Below, piece after piece: positions 1 through 7,368 of a stretch of DNA of 40,491 nt. The stretch covers positions 1 to 40,491 of the forward strand of contig JAGYNM010000010.1 in the NCBI GenBank assembly GCA_018399335.1, in the 5' to 3' direction. The notes beneath the pieces are model-generated. The model did not search any database. It saw nothing but the letters and a program-made list of their open reading frames with translations, and was not told the DNA's origin. Made by a program: the position numbers and the translations under genes. This stretch comes from Bacteroidales bacterium. GTDB taxonomy: Bacteria; Bacteroidota; Bacteroidia; Bacteroidales; F082. Position 1 is the first letter of the stretch. Each line of letters opens with the position of its first letter.

Positions 1-511
1 GTTTTTCACGCTTATCGTGTGGTATCAGAATAAGGCCACCTTTGTATTTACCCCTGCGGAGAATGGGGAAAGTGCGTAATTGCTTGACCTGAGAATAAGT
101 GGCACGATTATGAAGCTGGAAATACCTGTTTCCCTGCTTTCGGGCTCTCTTCAACTGATTAAGATAGTTTTGCCGCGATTTATCCTTGAACAAGTGCGAC
201 AACATCAGCGCCAGCGAATCAACCTTGGCATCGAAAAGCGGCTGATCAATCAATGGAGAAGCTACATCCATGCGTACTTCAAACACGGGCACTGAAGTAG
301 CCAACAATGAGCCGTCATCAGCCAATACATTACCCCTCAAGGCCTCCACATCAAAAACCCGGATTTCCTGTTTTTGGGCTTTCTCGCGCAACTCATCACC
401 ATATTTCACCTGTATGTAGGCAATACGGGCAATGATCGCGATTCCAAAAATCAGCATGAATCCGTAAAGCAGATACACCCGCCACAAAATATCTTTCTTT
501 TCATCCATCAT
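1..511 (-). CDS. ftsI: FtsI-type penicillin-binding protein, N-terminal part (cut by window edge)
   Basis: Only the first about 170 residues are inside the window; the gene runs off the left edge. The protein starts MMDEKKDILWRVYLLYG, has one N-terminal membrane segment (about residues 12-32, rich in F, L, I and A), then a short linker with RVFDVEALRGNVLADDGSLL. That matches the start of the dimerisation domain of class B penicillin-binding proteins (typically R-G-x-I-x-D-R-x-G). The ATG overlaps the stop of the preceding ftsL-like gene in an ATGA, so translation is probably coupled. Position after mraZ, rsmH and ftsL identifies it as the septal transpeptidase that crosslinks peptidoglycan with the divisome. 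The catalytic SxxK domain is outside the window, so the assignment rests on the N-terminus and synteny. Confidence 0.88.
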   Translation of the reverse strand, partial: MMDEKKDILWRVYLLYGFMLIFGIAIIARIAYIQVKYGDELREKAQKQEIRVFDVEALRGNVLADDGSLLATSVPVFEVRMDVASPLIDQPLFDAKVDSLALMLSHLFKDKSRQNYLNQLKRARKQGNRYFQLHNRATYSQVKQLRTFPILRRGKYKGGLILIPHDKREK

Positions 512-912
512 GGCGTATCCTCCTCACTGATGATGATTTTTCGAACCGGCTCTACAGATTCTTTCAGGCCACTTTTGCTTAGTTTATTCGCAATGGTAGA
601 TTGTTTTGTCTGCTGCATAAGCTCCGACTTGGCAGAAATATATTCGTAATGCAGCTCTTTGAGTTCGCGGTTCAGATTGTCAATCTTCCGGCTCATATCT
701 TCTGCGTAATAACTGTTTGCGATATAAACCAATGCCAGCGCTGCCAGAAAAAACACAAAATTGATCTGCCTGCGCACCCAATCGTAAGCCAGAAAATCGC
801 CGCCAAGCACATCCATAAATAGCCTGCCCGAAAAGCTTCTCTTCTTTTCTGCTACAGGCTTTTCCTTCGGAATTTCCTGCTTTTCGATCAGTACATTTAC
901 ATTTTTAGCCAT
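508..912 (-). CDS. ftsL: FtsL-like bitopic division protein
   Basis: This 134-residue protein has a basic cytoplasmic N-terminus (about residues 1-47), one membrane helix (about 50-68, INFVFFLAALALVYIANSYY) and an extracytoplasmic segment with heptad-like spacing (MSRKIDNLNRELKELHYEY) expected to form a coiled coil. That is the FtsL layout; FtsL partners FtsB and FtsQ and activates FtsW/FtsI. Primary sequence is poorly conserved in this family, so the call depends on topology and position between rsmH and ftsI. It overlaps rsmH by 8 bases and ftsI by 4, which indicates one transcript. The N-terminal extension is longer than in enterobacterial FtsL but usual for Bacteroidota. Confidence 0.82.
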   Translation of the reverse strand: MAKNVNVLIEKQEIPKEKPVAEKKRSFSGRLFMDVLGGDFLAYDWVRRQINFVFFLAALALVYIANSYYAEDMSRKIDNLNRELKELHYEYISAKSELMQQTKQSTIANKLSKSGLKESVEPVRKIIISEEDTP

Positions 913-1810
913 CTGATTTACGTTGTGCTATTCTTAGTTTTGCGCTACGTGCGCGGCTATTCTCGTTAACCTCTTCTTCCGAAGGGATGATTGGTTTTCG
1001 ACTTACCAATTCCCAGGGAGTGAGGATATTTCCATAAAAATCTTTTTCAATTTTTCCGCTTGCGTTTCCTGCCCGCATAAAGTTTTTCACCAGCCTGTCT
1101 TCCAGTGAATGATAACTGATCACAACCAGCCGTCCGCCAGGTTTTATCACATCGGCACACTGGCCAAGAAATCTTTCCAGAACTGCCATTTCCTGATTGA
1201 CTTCAATCCTGAGAGCCTGAAAAAGCTGGGCCAAAACTTTGTTCTCTCTGCTGCGCGGCAGAATGTGATCAACAGCCTTCCTAAGTTCTGCAGTAGTGCG
1301 AACAGGGGCATTTTGCCTTGCTGTTACAATAGCACCAGCCAATTGCCATGCCTGCTGTAGTTCTCCGTATTTTCTAAAAATATCCGTAAGCTGCTGCTGA
1401 TCGTAAGTATTCACTATAATCTCGGCTGTAATTTCCTGCTGCTGGTCCATACGCATATCCAGCCGGCCATCAAAACGTGTCGAAAAACCCTTTTCAGCCA
1501 CATCAAACTGATGGGAAGAAACACCCAGATCGGCCAAAATGCCATCAAGTTGTTTAGCGCCATTCAAGCGGATAAAATTTTTGAGGTACTGAAAATTCTG
1601 CGGGATAAAAACAAAGCGGGAATCGTTGATGCTATTGGCCTGCGCGTCGGCATCCTGATCAAAACCAAACAATTTGCCATTGGCTCCCAGTTTTTGAAAA
1701 ATGGCACGTGAATGTCCGCCACCACCAAAAGTAACATCAGCGTACATCCCATCGGGTTGCACCTGTAATCCTTCAACGGACTCGTGAAGTAAAACCGGTT
1801 TGTGATACAT
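905..1810 (-). CDS. rsmH: 16S rRNA (cytosine(1402)-N(4))-methyltransferase RsmH
   Basis: RsmH (MraW) uses S-adenosylmethionine to methylate N4 of C1402 in the 16S rRNA decoding centre. The 301-residue length is typical. Visible signatures are the N-terminal YHKPVLLHESVEGL, the glycine-rich SAM loop ADVTFGGGGHSRAIF at about residues 24-38, DLGVSSHQFD in the middle, and the late VISYHSLEDRLVKNFM motif; the C-terminus has the basic NSRARSAKLR found in the family. It lies 2 bases downstream of mraZ and overlaps ftsL, so it is part of the division-cluster operon. Nothing looks broken. Confidence 0.97.
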   Translation of the reverse strand: MYHKPVLLHESVEGLQVQPDGMYADVTFGGGGHSRAIFQKLGANGKLFGFDQDADAQANSINDSRFVFIPQNFQYLKNFIRLNGAKQLDGILADLGVSSHQFDVAEKGFSTRFDGRLDMRMDQQQEITAEIIVNTYDQQQLTDIFRKYGELQQAWQLAGAIVTARQNAPVRTTAELRKAVDHILPRSRENKVLAQLFQALRIEVNQEMAVLERFLGQCADVIKPGGRLVVISYHSLEDRLVKNFMRAGNASGKIEKDFYGNILTPWELVSRKPIIPSEEEVNENSRARSAKLRIAQRKSDG

Positions 1811-1812
1811 GT

Positions 1813-2280
1813 TTATAAGCTTGTTTGGTCGACGCTTCCTAGTTTTTCAGTTGCCAATTTTTCGAATGCGTCCTGATCAAGGCTGTTGATACGTGCTTCG
1901 TATGCGGCCTTGTCCCAAAGCTCCATGTTACTGGTTAAGGAGGTCAAAATCACTTCTTTCTGAAGCCCACCTGTTTCAATCAGATTCTTAGGGATCTGTA
2001 TCCTGCCTGTTCCATCCAGTTTCACCATTTTGGCACCGGCATTATACTTTCTCACCAATTCAACATTAGATCGCACAAACTGATTCAAAGCACGGAGTTT
2101 CTCCTGAGTCTTTGTCCAATCGCTCATCGTGTATAATTCAAGACACTGATCAAACAAGCCGGGACGAAGCACAAAGCCTTCCTCCGCAAGCTCGCCTAAC
2201 TGCACCTTGCAATCTGCCGGAAGCATCAGTCTGCCCTTTGCATCCAGCTTACATTGATATTGACCGATTGGATAATTCAA
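1813..2280 (-). CDS. mraZ: Transcriptional regulator MraZ (proposed TTG start)
   Basis: MraZ is the DNA-binding first gene of the division cluster and usually represses its own operon. The protein carries both SpoVT/AbrB-like MraZ repeats: YQCKLDAKGRLMLPADCK near the start and VKLDGTGRIQIPKNLIE in the second half. The frame is open back to an ATG at 2346, which would give 177 residues, but that extension would be translated from the MraZ operator boxes at 2319-2343. Starting at the TTG at 2280 (protein LNYPIGQYQC...) gives 155 residues, the normal family length, with the conserved core right at the N-terminus. I see no ATG in frame between the boxes and the core. The gene identity is certain; the exact start is an inference. 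Confidence 0.9.
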   Translation of the reverse strand: MNYPIGQYQCKLDAKGRLMLPADCKVQLGELAEEGFVLRPGLFDQCLELYTMSDWTKTQEKLRALNQFVRSNVELVRKYNAGAKMVKLDGTGRIQIPKNLIETGGLQKEVILTSLTSNMELWDKAAYEARINSLDQDAFEKLATEKLGSVDQTSL

Positions 2281-2318
2281 AAAATTGACATTTTGTGCGA
2301 TAAAATTAGTGCATTTTT

Positions 2319-2343
2319 TCCCACTATCTCCCATTTTATACCA
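2319..2343 (-). promoter_or_regulatory. MraZ operator: three boxes with 10-bp period
   Basis: Read on the minus strand the segment is TGGTA, five bases, TGGGA, five bases, TGGGA (boxes at 2339-2343, 2329-2333 and 2319-2323). Direct TGGGN repeats separated by 5 bases are the known MraZ recognition pattern in other bacteria. The first copy is degenerate. The location just upstream of mraZ and just downstream of a -7-like element fits autorepression. Confidence 0.75.
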
Positions 2344-2352
2344 CAAAAGTTA
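2344..2352 (-). promoter_or_regulatory. Possible -7 element of the mraZ operon
   Basis: The minus strand reads TAACTTTTG, one base longer than the Bacteroidota -7 consensus TAnnTTTG, immediately before the MraZ boxes. A TTTTTG lies 22 bases further upstream. The match is imperfect. The rest of 2353-2613 is AT-rich intergenic DNA in which I see no other feature. Confidence 0.4.
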
Positions 2353-2613
2353 TCAAATGTTTCAAAAAACTGCACAAAAATTATCTGACCACATGTTATG
2401 ATCTGATTTAGTGCATTTTACAATTGCAGAAAAATACCAGATTTGCTTACTGCCTGAGTATGAATCGGCTTTATTAACAATGCAATTTAGAAATACTTGA
2501 TTTTCAGCCTCCTCAGTATGACAATTAGCTGTATATTTTTACTTGTTTTCAAAAAATGAAATACTCCCCATTTCAAACTACTTTTATATTGACTTTTAAC
2601 AATACATTTTCTG

Positions 2614-2621
2614 TATTTTTG
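2614..2621 (+). promoter_or_regulatory. -7 promoter element of the glsA-glsB-engB operon
   Basis: TATTTTTG matches the Bacteroidota -7 consensus TAnnTTTG and lies 21 bases before the glsA ATG. An ATTG about 22 bases upstream could serve as the -33 element. Confidence 0.6.
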
Positions 2622-2642
2622 TTGGTTCATTAAGTAAGGCAG

Positions 2643-3527
2643 ATGGCGGACAACCCACAAAAAATGAAATCACAAACTGATCAGCTGATTGATATTGAGG
2701 CTGTTTTCAGGCAAAAAAATCCGAAGCTTTTTAAGGCTATTCCGGCTTTTGTGTTTTCCTATTTAAAACGGGTGATCCATCAGGATCAGATTAACACCTT
2801 CATTCAACGATCAAAACATTTGTACGGCCTTGATTTTGTGGATGCTGCCATTGCTGAATTTAATCCAACAATTATCCTTAACGGCCTGGAAAACATTCCG
2901 TTAAACGATCGTATTATTGTGGCATCAAATCATCCCTTGGGTGGATTAGATGGCATTGCTTTGATGCAGGCCGTTGGTAAAGTGAGAACTGATATCAGGT
3001 TTCCGGTTAATGATATCTTACTCTATCTCGATAACCTGAAACCACTATTTATCCCCATCAACAAGCATGGAAGTAATGCAGAAAACATCCGTATTTTGAA
3101 CGATACATTTGCCGGAGATGATGTGATTTGTTACTTTCCTTTCGGGCTGGTTTCCAGAAAAAAAGGTGGTAAAATTTATGATCTTGAATGGAAAAAGACT
3201 TTTCTGAGCAAGGCAAAAAAATACAAGAGGGTCATAATTCCAACTCACATCGCCGGAAGAAATTCAAGCTTTTTTTATAATCTATCCAATCTTCGCAAAC
3301 GACTCGGCATAAAAGCCAATATTGAAATGCTGTATCTTGCAGATGAATTTTTTAAGCAATACAACAAAGAAATCATCATAACATTTGGACAACCCATTGA
3401 TTACAAAGTTTTTGACAAAAGCAAGACTGATCAGGAATGGGCAATCCAATTGAGGAATTTCGTATATAAGTTAGGCAAAAATCCCCAGGAAACTTTTAAT
3501 CCCGAAACCCACTACACCCTCGAATAA
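2643..3527 (+). CDS. glsA: GlsA-like O-acyltransferase of glycine-lipid synthesis (LPLAT/PlsC superfamily)
   Basis: This 294-residue protein belongs to the lysophospholipid acyltransferase superfamily. The catalytic motif is SNHPLGGLDG at about residues 95-104 (His97 and Asp103), in the form with five residues between His and Asp that I associate with the GlsA-like subgroup. An FPFGLVSRKKGG block near residue 165 occupies the place of the family's substrate-binding PEG-type motif. In Bacteroides, GlsA O-acylates the N-acyl-3-hydroxyacyl-glycine made by GlsB, giving glycine (flavolipin-type) lipids of the membrane. Here the GlsB-like gene follows 16 bases downstream, which supports the pairing. 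Annotation as a generic glycerol-phosphate acyltransferase or hemolysin would be less specific. The amino acid used (glycine, ornithine or another) cannot be read from sequence. Confidence 0.8.
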   Translation: MADNPQKMKSQTDQLIDIEAVFRQKNPKLFKAIPAFVFSYLKRVIHQDQINTFIQRSKHLYGLDFVDAAIAEFNPTIILNGLENIPLNDRIIVASNHPLGGLDGIALMQAVGKVRTDIRFPVNDILLYLDNLKPLFIPINKHGSNAENIRILNDTFAGDDVICYFPFGLVSRKKGGKIYDLEWKKTFLSKAKKYKRVIIPTHIAGRNSSFFYNLSNLRKRLGIKANIEMLYLADEFFKQYNKEIIITFGQPIDYKVFDKSKTDQEWAIQLRNFVYKLGKNPQETFNPETHYTLE

Positions 3528-3543
3528 TCTGAAAACCAATGCC

Positions 3544-4491
3544 ATGAAATCGTTAATTGAACCGGTAAATAAAAATTTACTTCTCAAAGAGCTCACTAAA
3601 GAGCGCTTTTTCCGAAAGACTAACAACGGAAATAATGAAATTTACATTGTTTCTGATCACGATTCACCGCACTTAATGCAGGAAATAGGTCGGTTAAGAG
3701 AACTTACTTTCAGGGCTTCGGGAGGGGGAACCGGAAAAGAAGTTGATATTGATACATTTGACCTTGGAGAAAATGGCTTCAAACAGCTAATCGTTTGGAA
3801 TCCAGATGAGTTGGAAATTATTGGTGGCTATCGTTTTATCGAATGTAAATACCTTCCTATCGATCAGGAAGGCAATGTTTATACGCCCACAGCAAAACTT
3901 TTTGCGTATTCTGAAAAATTTATTCAAGATTATCTTCCTTTCACAATTGAGCTGGGCAGATCATTTGTGCAGCCCGAATACCAGCCCACCAAAAACATGC
4001 GAAAAGGCATGTATGCACTAGATAATCTGTGGGATGGCCTTGGTTCGTTGATTCATCTTTTTCCTGAAACACGTTACTTTTTTGGTAAAGTCACGATGTA
4101 TCCGCACTATGATAAAATGGCCAGAGATTTAATCCTTTACTTTTTAAATTACTATTTTCCGGACGAAGACAAGCTGGTTTATCCCAGAAATCCGTTATCG
4201 TATCATCATGAATTAAAAGCACTAAAATCAAGATTTTCAGGTAATTCATACGAGGAAGATTATAAAATACTCATGAAAATTGTTCGTGAACGTAAAGAAA
4301 ACATCCCACCTCTGGTGAATGCGTATATGAATCTTTCATCAACGATGAAATGCTTTGGTACCGCCTTAAATCAAACTTTTGGAGCAGTTGAAGAAACTGG
4401 AATTATCGTAACCATTGGAGATATCTTTGACATCAAAAAAGATCGGCATTTACATTACGATCCAAACGAAAAACCATCACATCTGAAATGA
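3544..4491 (+). CDS. glsB: GlsB-like N-acyltransferase of glycine-lipid synthesis (GNAT, OlsB-related)
   Basis: The 315-residue protein has the features of the GNAT-like N-acyltransferases often annotated as hemolysin or OlsB homologue: an N-terminal region ending in IGRLRELTFRASGGGTG, then YRFIECKYLP, the ELGRSFVQPEYQ motif at about residues 136-147, and DNLWDGLGSLI. GlsB transfers a 3-hydroxyacyl group from acyl carrier protein to the amino group of glycine, the first step of glycine-lipid synthesis. It lies directly after glsA and overlaps engB by 4 bases (ATGA), so the three genes are co-translated. I infer the substrate from the Bacteroides pair; ornithine-lipid synthesis is the main alternative. 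Confidence 0.82.
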   Translation: MKSLIEPVNKNLLLKELTKERFFRKTNNGNNEIYIVSDHDSPHLMQEIGRLRELTFRASGGGTGKEVDIDTFDLGENGFKQLIVWNPDELEIIGGYRFIECKYLPIDQEGNVYTPTAKLFAYSEKFIQDYLPFTIELGRSFVQPEYQPTKNMRKGMYALDNLWDGLGSLIHLFPETRYFFGKVTMYPHYDKMARDLILYFLNYYFPDEDKLVYPRNPLSYHHELKALKSRFSGNSYEEDYKILMKIVRERKENIPPLVNAYMNLSSTMKCFGTALNQTFGAVEETGIIVTIGDIFDIKKDRHLHYDPNEKPSHLK

Positions 4492-5111
4492 TTATCCAGG
4501 AAGCCCGTTTTTTGCAAAGCAATACGAAAATTGAAAAGTTACCCGAAGCGAAGTATCCTGAATACGCATTTATTGGAAGATCGAACGTAGGAAAGTCGTC
4601 GTTGATTAATATGCTGACAGGCAAAAAACAGCTGGCAAAAATTTCGTCAAAACCCGGTAAAACAATTACTATCAATCACTTTTTGATCGACGAAAGCTGG
4701 TATCTGGTAGATTTGCCTGGTTATGGTTTCGCAAAAAGATCGAAAGATGCACGCGAAAAATGGGCTCAAATGCTGCGACAATACCTCAGGCTACGCACAA
4801 ATCTGATTTATATGTTCGTGCTGGTCGACAGTCGCATACAACCTCAGACCATTGACCTTGATTTTATCAATGAATTAGGTGAAGCTGGTATCCCATTTAT
4901 TGTGGTTTTCACGAAAATCGACAAGCAAAGTAATCGCAAAACCATTGCTAATGTGCAGGCCTTTCAAAAAGCTTTAGAAGAAAACTGGGAAGAACTACCC
5001 AAAACCATACTCAGTTCTTCACTTAAAGGAACAGGAAAAGATGAGATTTTAACAATAATATCCTCTGGCAATCAAGTATTTAATCAGAATGATATTTCTA
5101 CCAGTACCTGA
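4488..5111 (+). CDS. engB: Ribosome biogenesis GTPase EngB (YihA/YsxC)
   Basis: This TRAFAC GTPase helps assemble the large ribosomal subunit. All G motifs are visible in 207 residues: G1 GRSNVGKSS at 30-38, the G2 threonine in PGKTITIN around 59, G3 DLPGYGFAK at 75-83, G4 FTKIDK at 141-146 and G5 SSSLKGTG near 175. Length is normal. The start overlaps the glsB stop. The 3' end overlaps the 3' end of the convergent biotin-carrier gene by 28 bases, so the two transcripts are complementary there. Confidence 0.96.
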   Translation: MIIQEARFLQSNTKIEKLPEAKYPEYAFIGRSNVGKSSLINMLTGKKQLAKISSKPGKTITINHFLIDESWYLVDLPGYGFAKRSKDAREKWAQMLRQYLRLRTNLIYMFVLVDSRIQPQTIDLDFINELGEAGIPFIVVFTKIDKQSNRKTIANVQAFQKALEENWEELPKTILSSSLKGTGKDEILTIISSGNQVFNQNDISTST

Positions 5112-5422
5112 TTTTTTACAACACGTTGACCTTTTTCTACATTCAGCACTTTCACTTCTCCCGAAAAAGGCGCCCTAATTTCGTTGAGCATTTTCATGGC
5201 TTCGAGTACCACTAAAGGATCTCCCTCCTCAACTTTTTGCCCTGCTACAACATACACTTCGGTGATTGTGCCAGGAATAAATGCTTTCATCACGCCCGGA
5301 ACTATTTCAGCATAAGGCTTGCGGGCGTTGTACTTATTCGTGAGGGTAGTTTTATATTTTACGTGATCAATAATTAGTGTTTCGTATTTCACCTTTGTTG
5401 CCACAACTTCTTCTTTTTTCAT
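5084..5422 (-). CDS. Biotin carboxyl carrier subunit of an acyl-CoA carboxylase/decarboxylase
   Basis: The 112-residue protein ends in a biotinyl domain (about residues 42-112) with the biotinylation motif EAMKM, in which the lysine carries biotin, preceded by GDPLVVLEAMKM and followed by APFSGEVKVLNVEKGQRV. It probably shuttles carboxyl groups to the carboxyltransferase encoded 84 bases upstream on the same strand. Together they resemble the alpha and gamma (carrier) parts of methylmalonyl-CoA decarboxylase or the split propionyl-CoA carboxylase of Bacteroidota. A biotin carboxylase or a membrane beta subunit is not in the window, so which enzyme it serves stays open. The 3' end overlaps engB tail to tail. 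Confidence 0.87.
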   Translation of the reverse strand: MKKEEVVATKVKYETLIIDHVKYKTTLTNKYNARKPYAEIVPGVMKAFIPGTITEVYVVAGQKVEEGDPLVVLEAMKMLNEIRAPFSGEVKVLNVEKGQRVVKNQVLVEISF

Positions 5423-5506
5423 ACGCTTAAAGCTTTAATTAAGTGCATATTACTATAATTTCAAACACTTCTTCACTACAAAGAAGCTCAAAGTAAAAGA
5501 TGGCTT

Positions 5507-7054
5507 TTAGAACGGTGGAATACCGTGCTTTTTCATTGGCACTTCTACGATTTTATCTTTTGAAATATCCAATGAATGAATCAACATCCTACGTGTTTCA
5601 GCCGGTTCAATCACAGCATCAATATAGCCATAAGCTGCTGCTACATAAGGATTTGCAAATTTATTCTTATACTCTTCCACTTTCATCTTACGCATTTCGT
5701 CTGGGTTTTCTGCAGATTGAATTTCCTTGCGGAAAATAATATTGGCAGCACCTTCAGGACCCATTACCGCAATTTCGGCAGTTGGCCATGCAAACACAAA
5801 GTCGGCTCTTAAATGATGTGAGCACATGGCGATATAACCACCACCATAGGCCTTGCGCATGATAACGGTAATTTTTGGAACAGTTGCTTCAGAATAAGCA
5901 TACAACACTTTGGCACCGTGGCGAATCACACCGGCATGCTCCTGATCAATTCCAGGCAAATAGCCCGGAAGGTCAACCAGAGTTACCAAAGGAATATTAA
6001 ACGAATCGCAATAACGGATAAAACGGGCTGCTTTGTCGGATGAATCTACATCGAGCACACCGGCCAACACATTAGGTTGATTAGCAACAAAACCCACAGT
6101 ATCGCCATTCACGCGACCAAAACCGATAACGATATTGGCGGCAAACAATTCCTGAACTTCTAAAAATTCAGAATCATCGGCCAATGCCCTGATAACATCA
6201 CGCACATCGTAAGGCAGGCGCGGATCTGTAGGCAAAATGGTGTCAATTTTATAATTTCTTGTTTTTGGAGCTTTTTTGGGGAAACGCTCAGCCTTTTTCA
6301 TATTATTCCAAGGAATAAAACTAACAAGCTGTTTGATCTGACTGAAGCATTCTTCCTCACTTATAGCATAAAAATGAGCATTCCCGGTTATTTCAGAATG
6401 CACACGCGCTCCTCCAAGTTCCTCCATCGAAATTTCTTCACCCAAAACAGTCTTGATCACTTCGGGGCCTGTGATAAACATCTTGGAAATGTTTTCGACC
6501 ACAAAAACAAAATCTGTGAGTGCCGGCGAGTAAACTGCGCCTCCGGCGCACGGGCCTAAAATAACAGAAATCTGAGGAATTACGCCTGAAGCTTGTGTGT
6601 TACGATAGAAAATCTCACCATAACCAGCCAAAGAGTTTACCCCTTCCTGAATACGCGCACCTCCGGAATCGTTAATTCCGATCAAAGGTACTTTGAGTTT
6701 CATGGCATGATCCATTATTTTGGTGATCTTTTTTGCATGCATCCAGCCCAAAGATCCCCCTGCTACGGTAAAATCCTGTGCATAGATACACACAGGGTGA
6801 CCGCTCAGGGTTCCCGTCCCGGTGATAACTCCATCACCCGGCAGGTATTTTTTATCCATGTCGAAATCCTTGGCGGCATGTTCTACAAATAAATCATACT
6901 CGTGAAAAGATTTTGGATCAAGCAAGGCAATGATACGCTCACGAGCGGTTAGTTTTCCAATTGCTTTTTGCTTTTCGATGGCTTTGTCGCCCCCACCCAT
7001 CAGGGCATCGCGCATACGCCGTTGCAACTCAGAAGTCTTCTGTTTAATCCCCAT
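5507..7054 (-). CDS. Acyl-CoA carboxyltransferase subunit (methylmalonyl-CoA decarboxylase alpha / propionyl-CoA carboxylase beta)
   Basis: This 515-residue protein is a full-length carboxyltransferase with N- and C-terminal crotonase-like halves. Signatures include GKLTARERIIALLD near residue 50, QDFTVAGGSLG, INDSGGARIQEGVNSLAGYG (the acyl-CoA oxyanion region), GPCAGGAVYSPALTDF, and in the second half LVDLPGYLPGIDQEHAG and KAYGGGYIAM. It moves a carboxyl group between biotin and propionyl-CoA/methylmalonyl-CoA, in propionate formation or in its assimilation. It is the first gene of a two-gene minus-strand operon with the biotin carrier. An mmdA or pccB name is equally possible, so no symbol is given. 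A 34-base hairpin at 7113-7146 sits in its leader. Confidence 0.93.
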   Translation of the reverse strand: MGIKQKTSELQRRMRDALMGGGDKAIEKQKAIGKLTARERIIALLDPKSFHEYDLFVEHAAKDFDMDKKYLPGDGVITGTGTLSGHPVCIYAQDFTVAGGSLGWMHAKKITKIMDHAMKLKVPLIGINDSGGARIQEGVNSLAGYGEIFYRNTQASGVIPQISVILGPCAGGAVYSPALTDFVFVVENISKMFITGPEVIKTVLGEEISMEELGGARVHSEITGNAHFYAISEEECFSQIKQLVSFIPWNNMKKAERFPKKAPKTRNYKIDTILPTDPRLPYDVRDVIRALADDSEFLEVQELFAANIVIGFGRVNGDTVGFVANQPNVLAGVLDVDSSDKAARFIRYCDSFNIPLVTLVDLPGYLPGIDQEHAGVIRHGAKVLYAYSEATVPKITVIMRKAYGGGYIAMCSHHLRADFVFAWPTAEIAVMGPEGAANIIFRKEIQSAENPDEMRKMKVEEYKNKFANPYVAAAYGYIDAVIEPAETRRMLIHSLDISKDKIVEVPMKKHGIPPF

Positions 7055-7112
7055 GCTGGTATTTTTTGGTTCAGTAATCCTGAATAGATTTCAACATCAA
7101 TTTTGTATATGG

Positions 7113-7146
7113 TTAGGAAAAACTATCATCGTTGATAGCTTCCTAA
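7113..7146 (-). promoter_or_regulatory. Long hairpin at the 5' end of the carboxyltransferase mRNA
   Basis: An outer 7-bp stem (TTAGGAA at 7113-7119 with TTCCTAA at 7140-7146) and an inner 6-bp stem (CTATCA at 7123-7128 with TGATAG at 7133-7138) share a 4-base loop. It begins about where transcription from the upstream promoter should start and has no T-run, so it looks like a leader stem-loop and not a terminator. Role unknown. Confidence 0.55.
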
Positions 7147-7151
7147 GCATG

Positions 7152-7182
7152 CAAAAATAAGCCAAATATAAAAAATAACAAC
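7152..7182 (-). promoter_or_regulatory. Promoter of the carboxyltransferase/biotin-carrier operon
   Basis: On the minus strand GTTG is followed after 19 bases by TATTTTTG, a close match to the Bacteroidota pattern TTTG-N19-TAnnTTTG. It is about 100 bases upstream of the ATG at 7054. I see nothing else between 7183 and 7310. Confidence 0.68.
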
Positions 7183-7310
7183 TTTTCATTTTTATTGATC
7201 AAAAGGATCATTCGAAAAGCAGGCTTGCAACAAGCATTTTAAGGCAAACTTTCACCATATATTATAAGGGAAGTTTTTTTGACGTAAAAATTTCAAACGT
7301 TTTCGAAAAT

Positions 7311-7334
7311 AAAAAAAGCCGGCAATAACCGGCT
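7311..7334 (-). terminator. Rho-independent terminator of the T9SS repeat protein gene
   Basis: On the minus strand the 6-bp GC-rich stem AGCCGG/CCGGCT (7329-7334 and 7317-7322) with a 6-base loop runs straight into seven T. It lies 35 bases after the stop of the gene at 7369-8520. Confidence 0.85.
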
Positions 7335-7368
7335 CAATTTTTTCAAAATTATATCGTTCTAAATGCCT

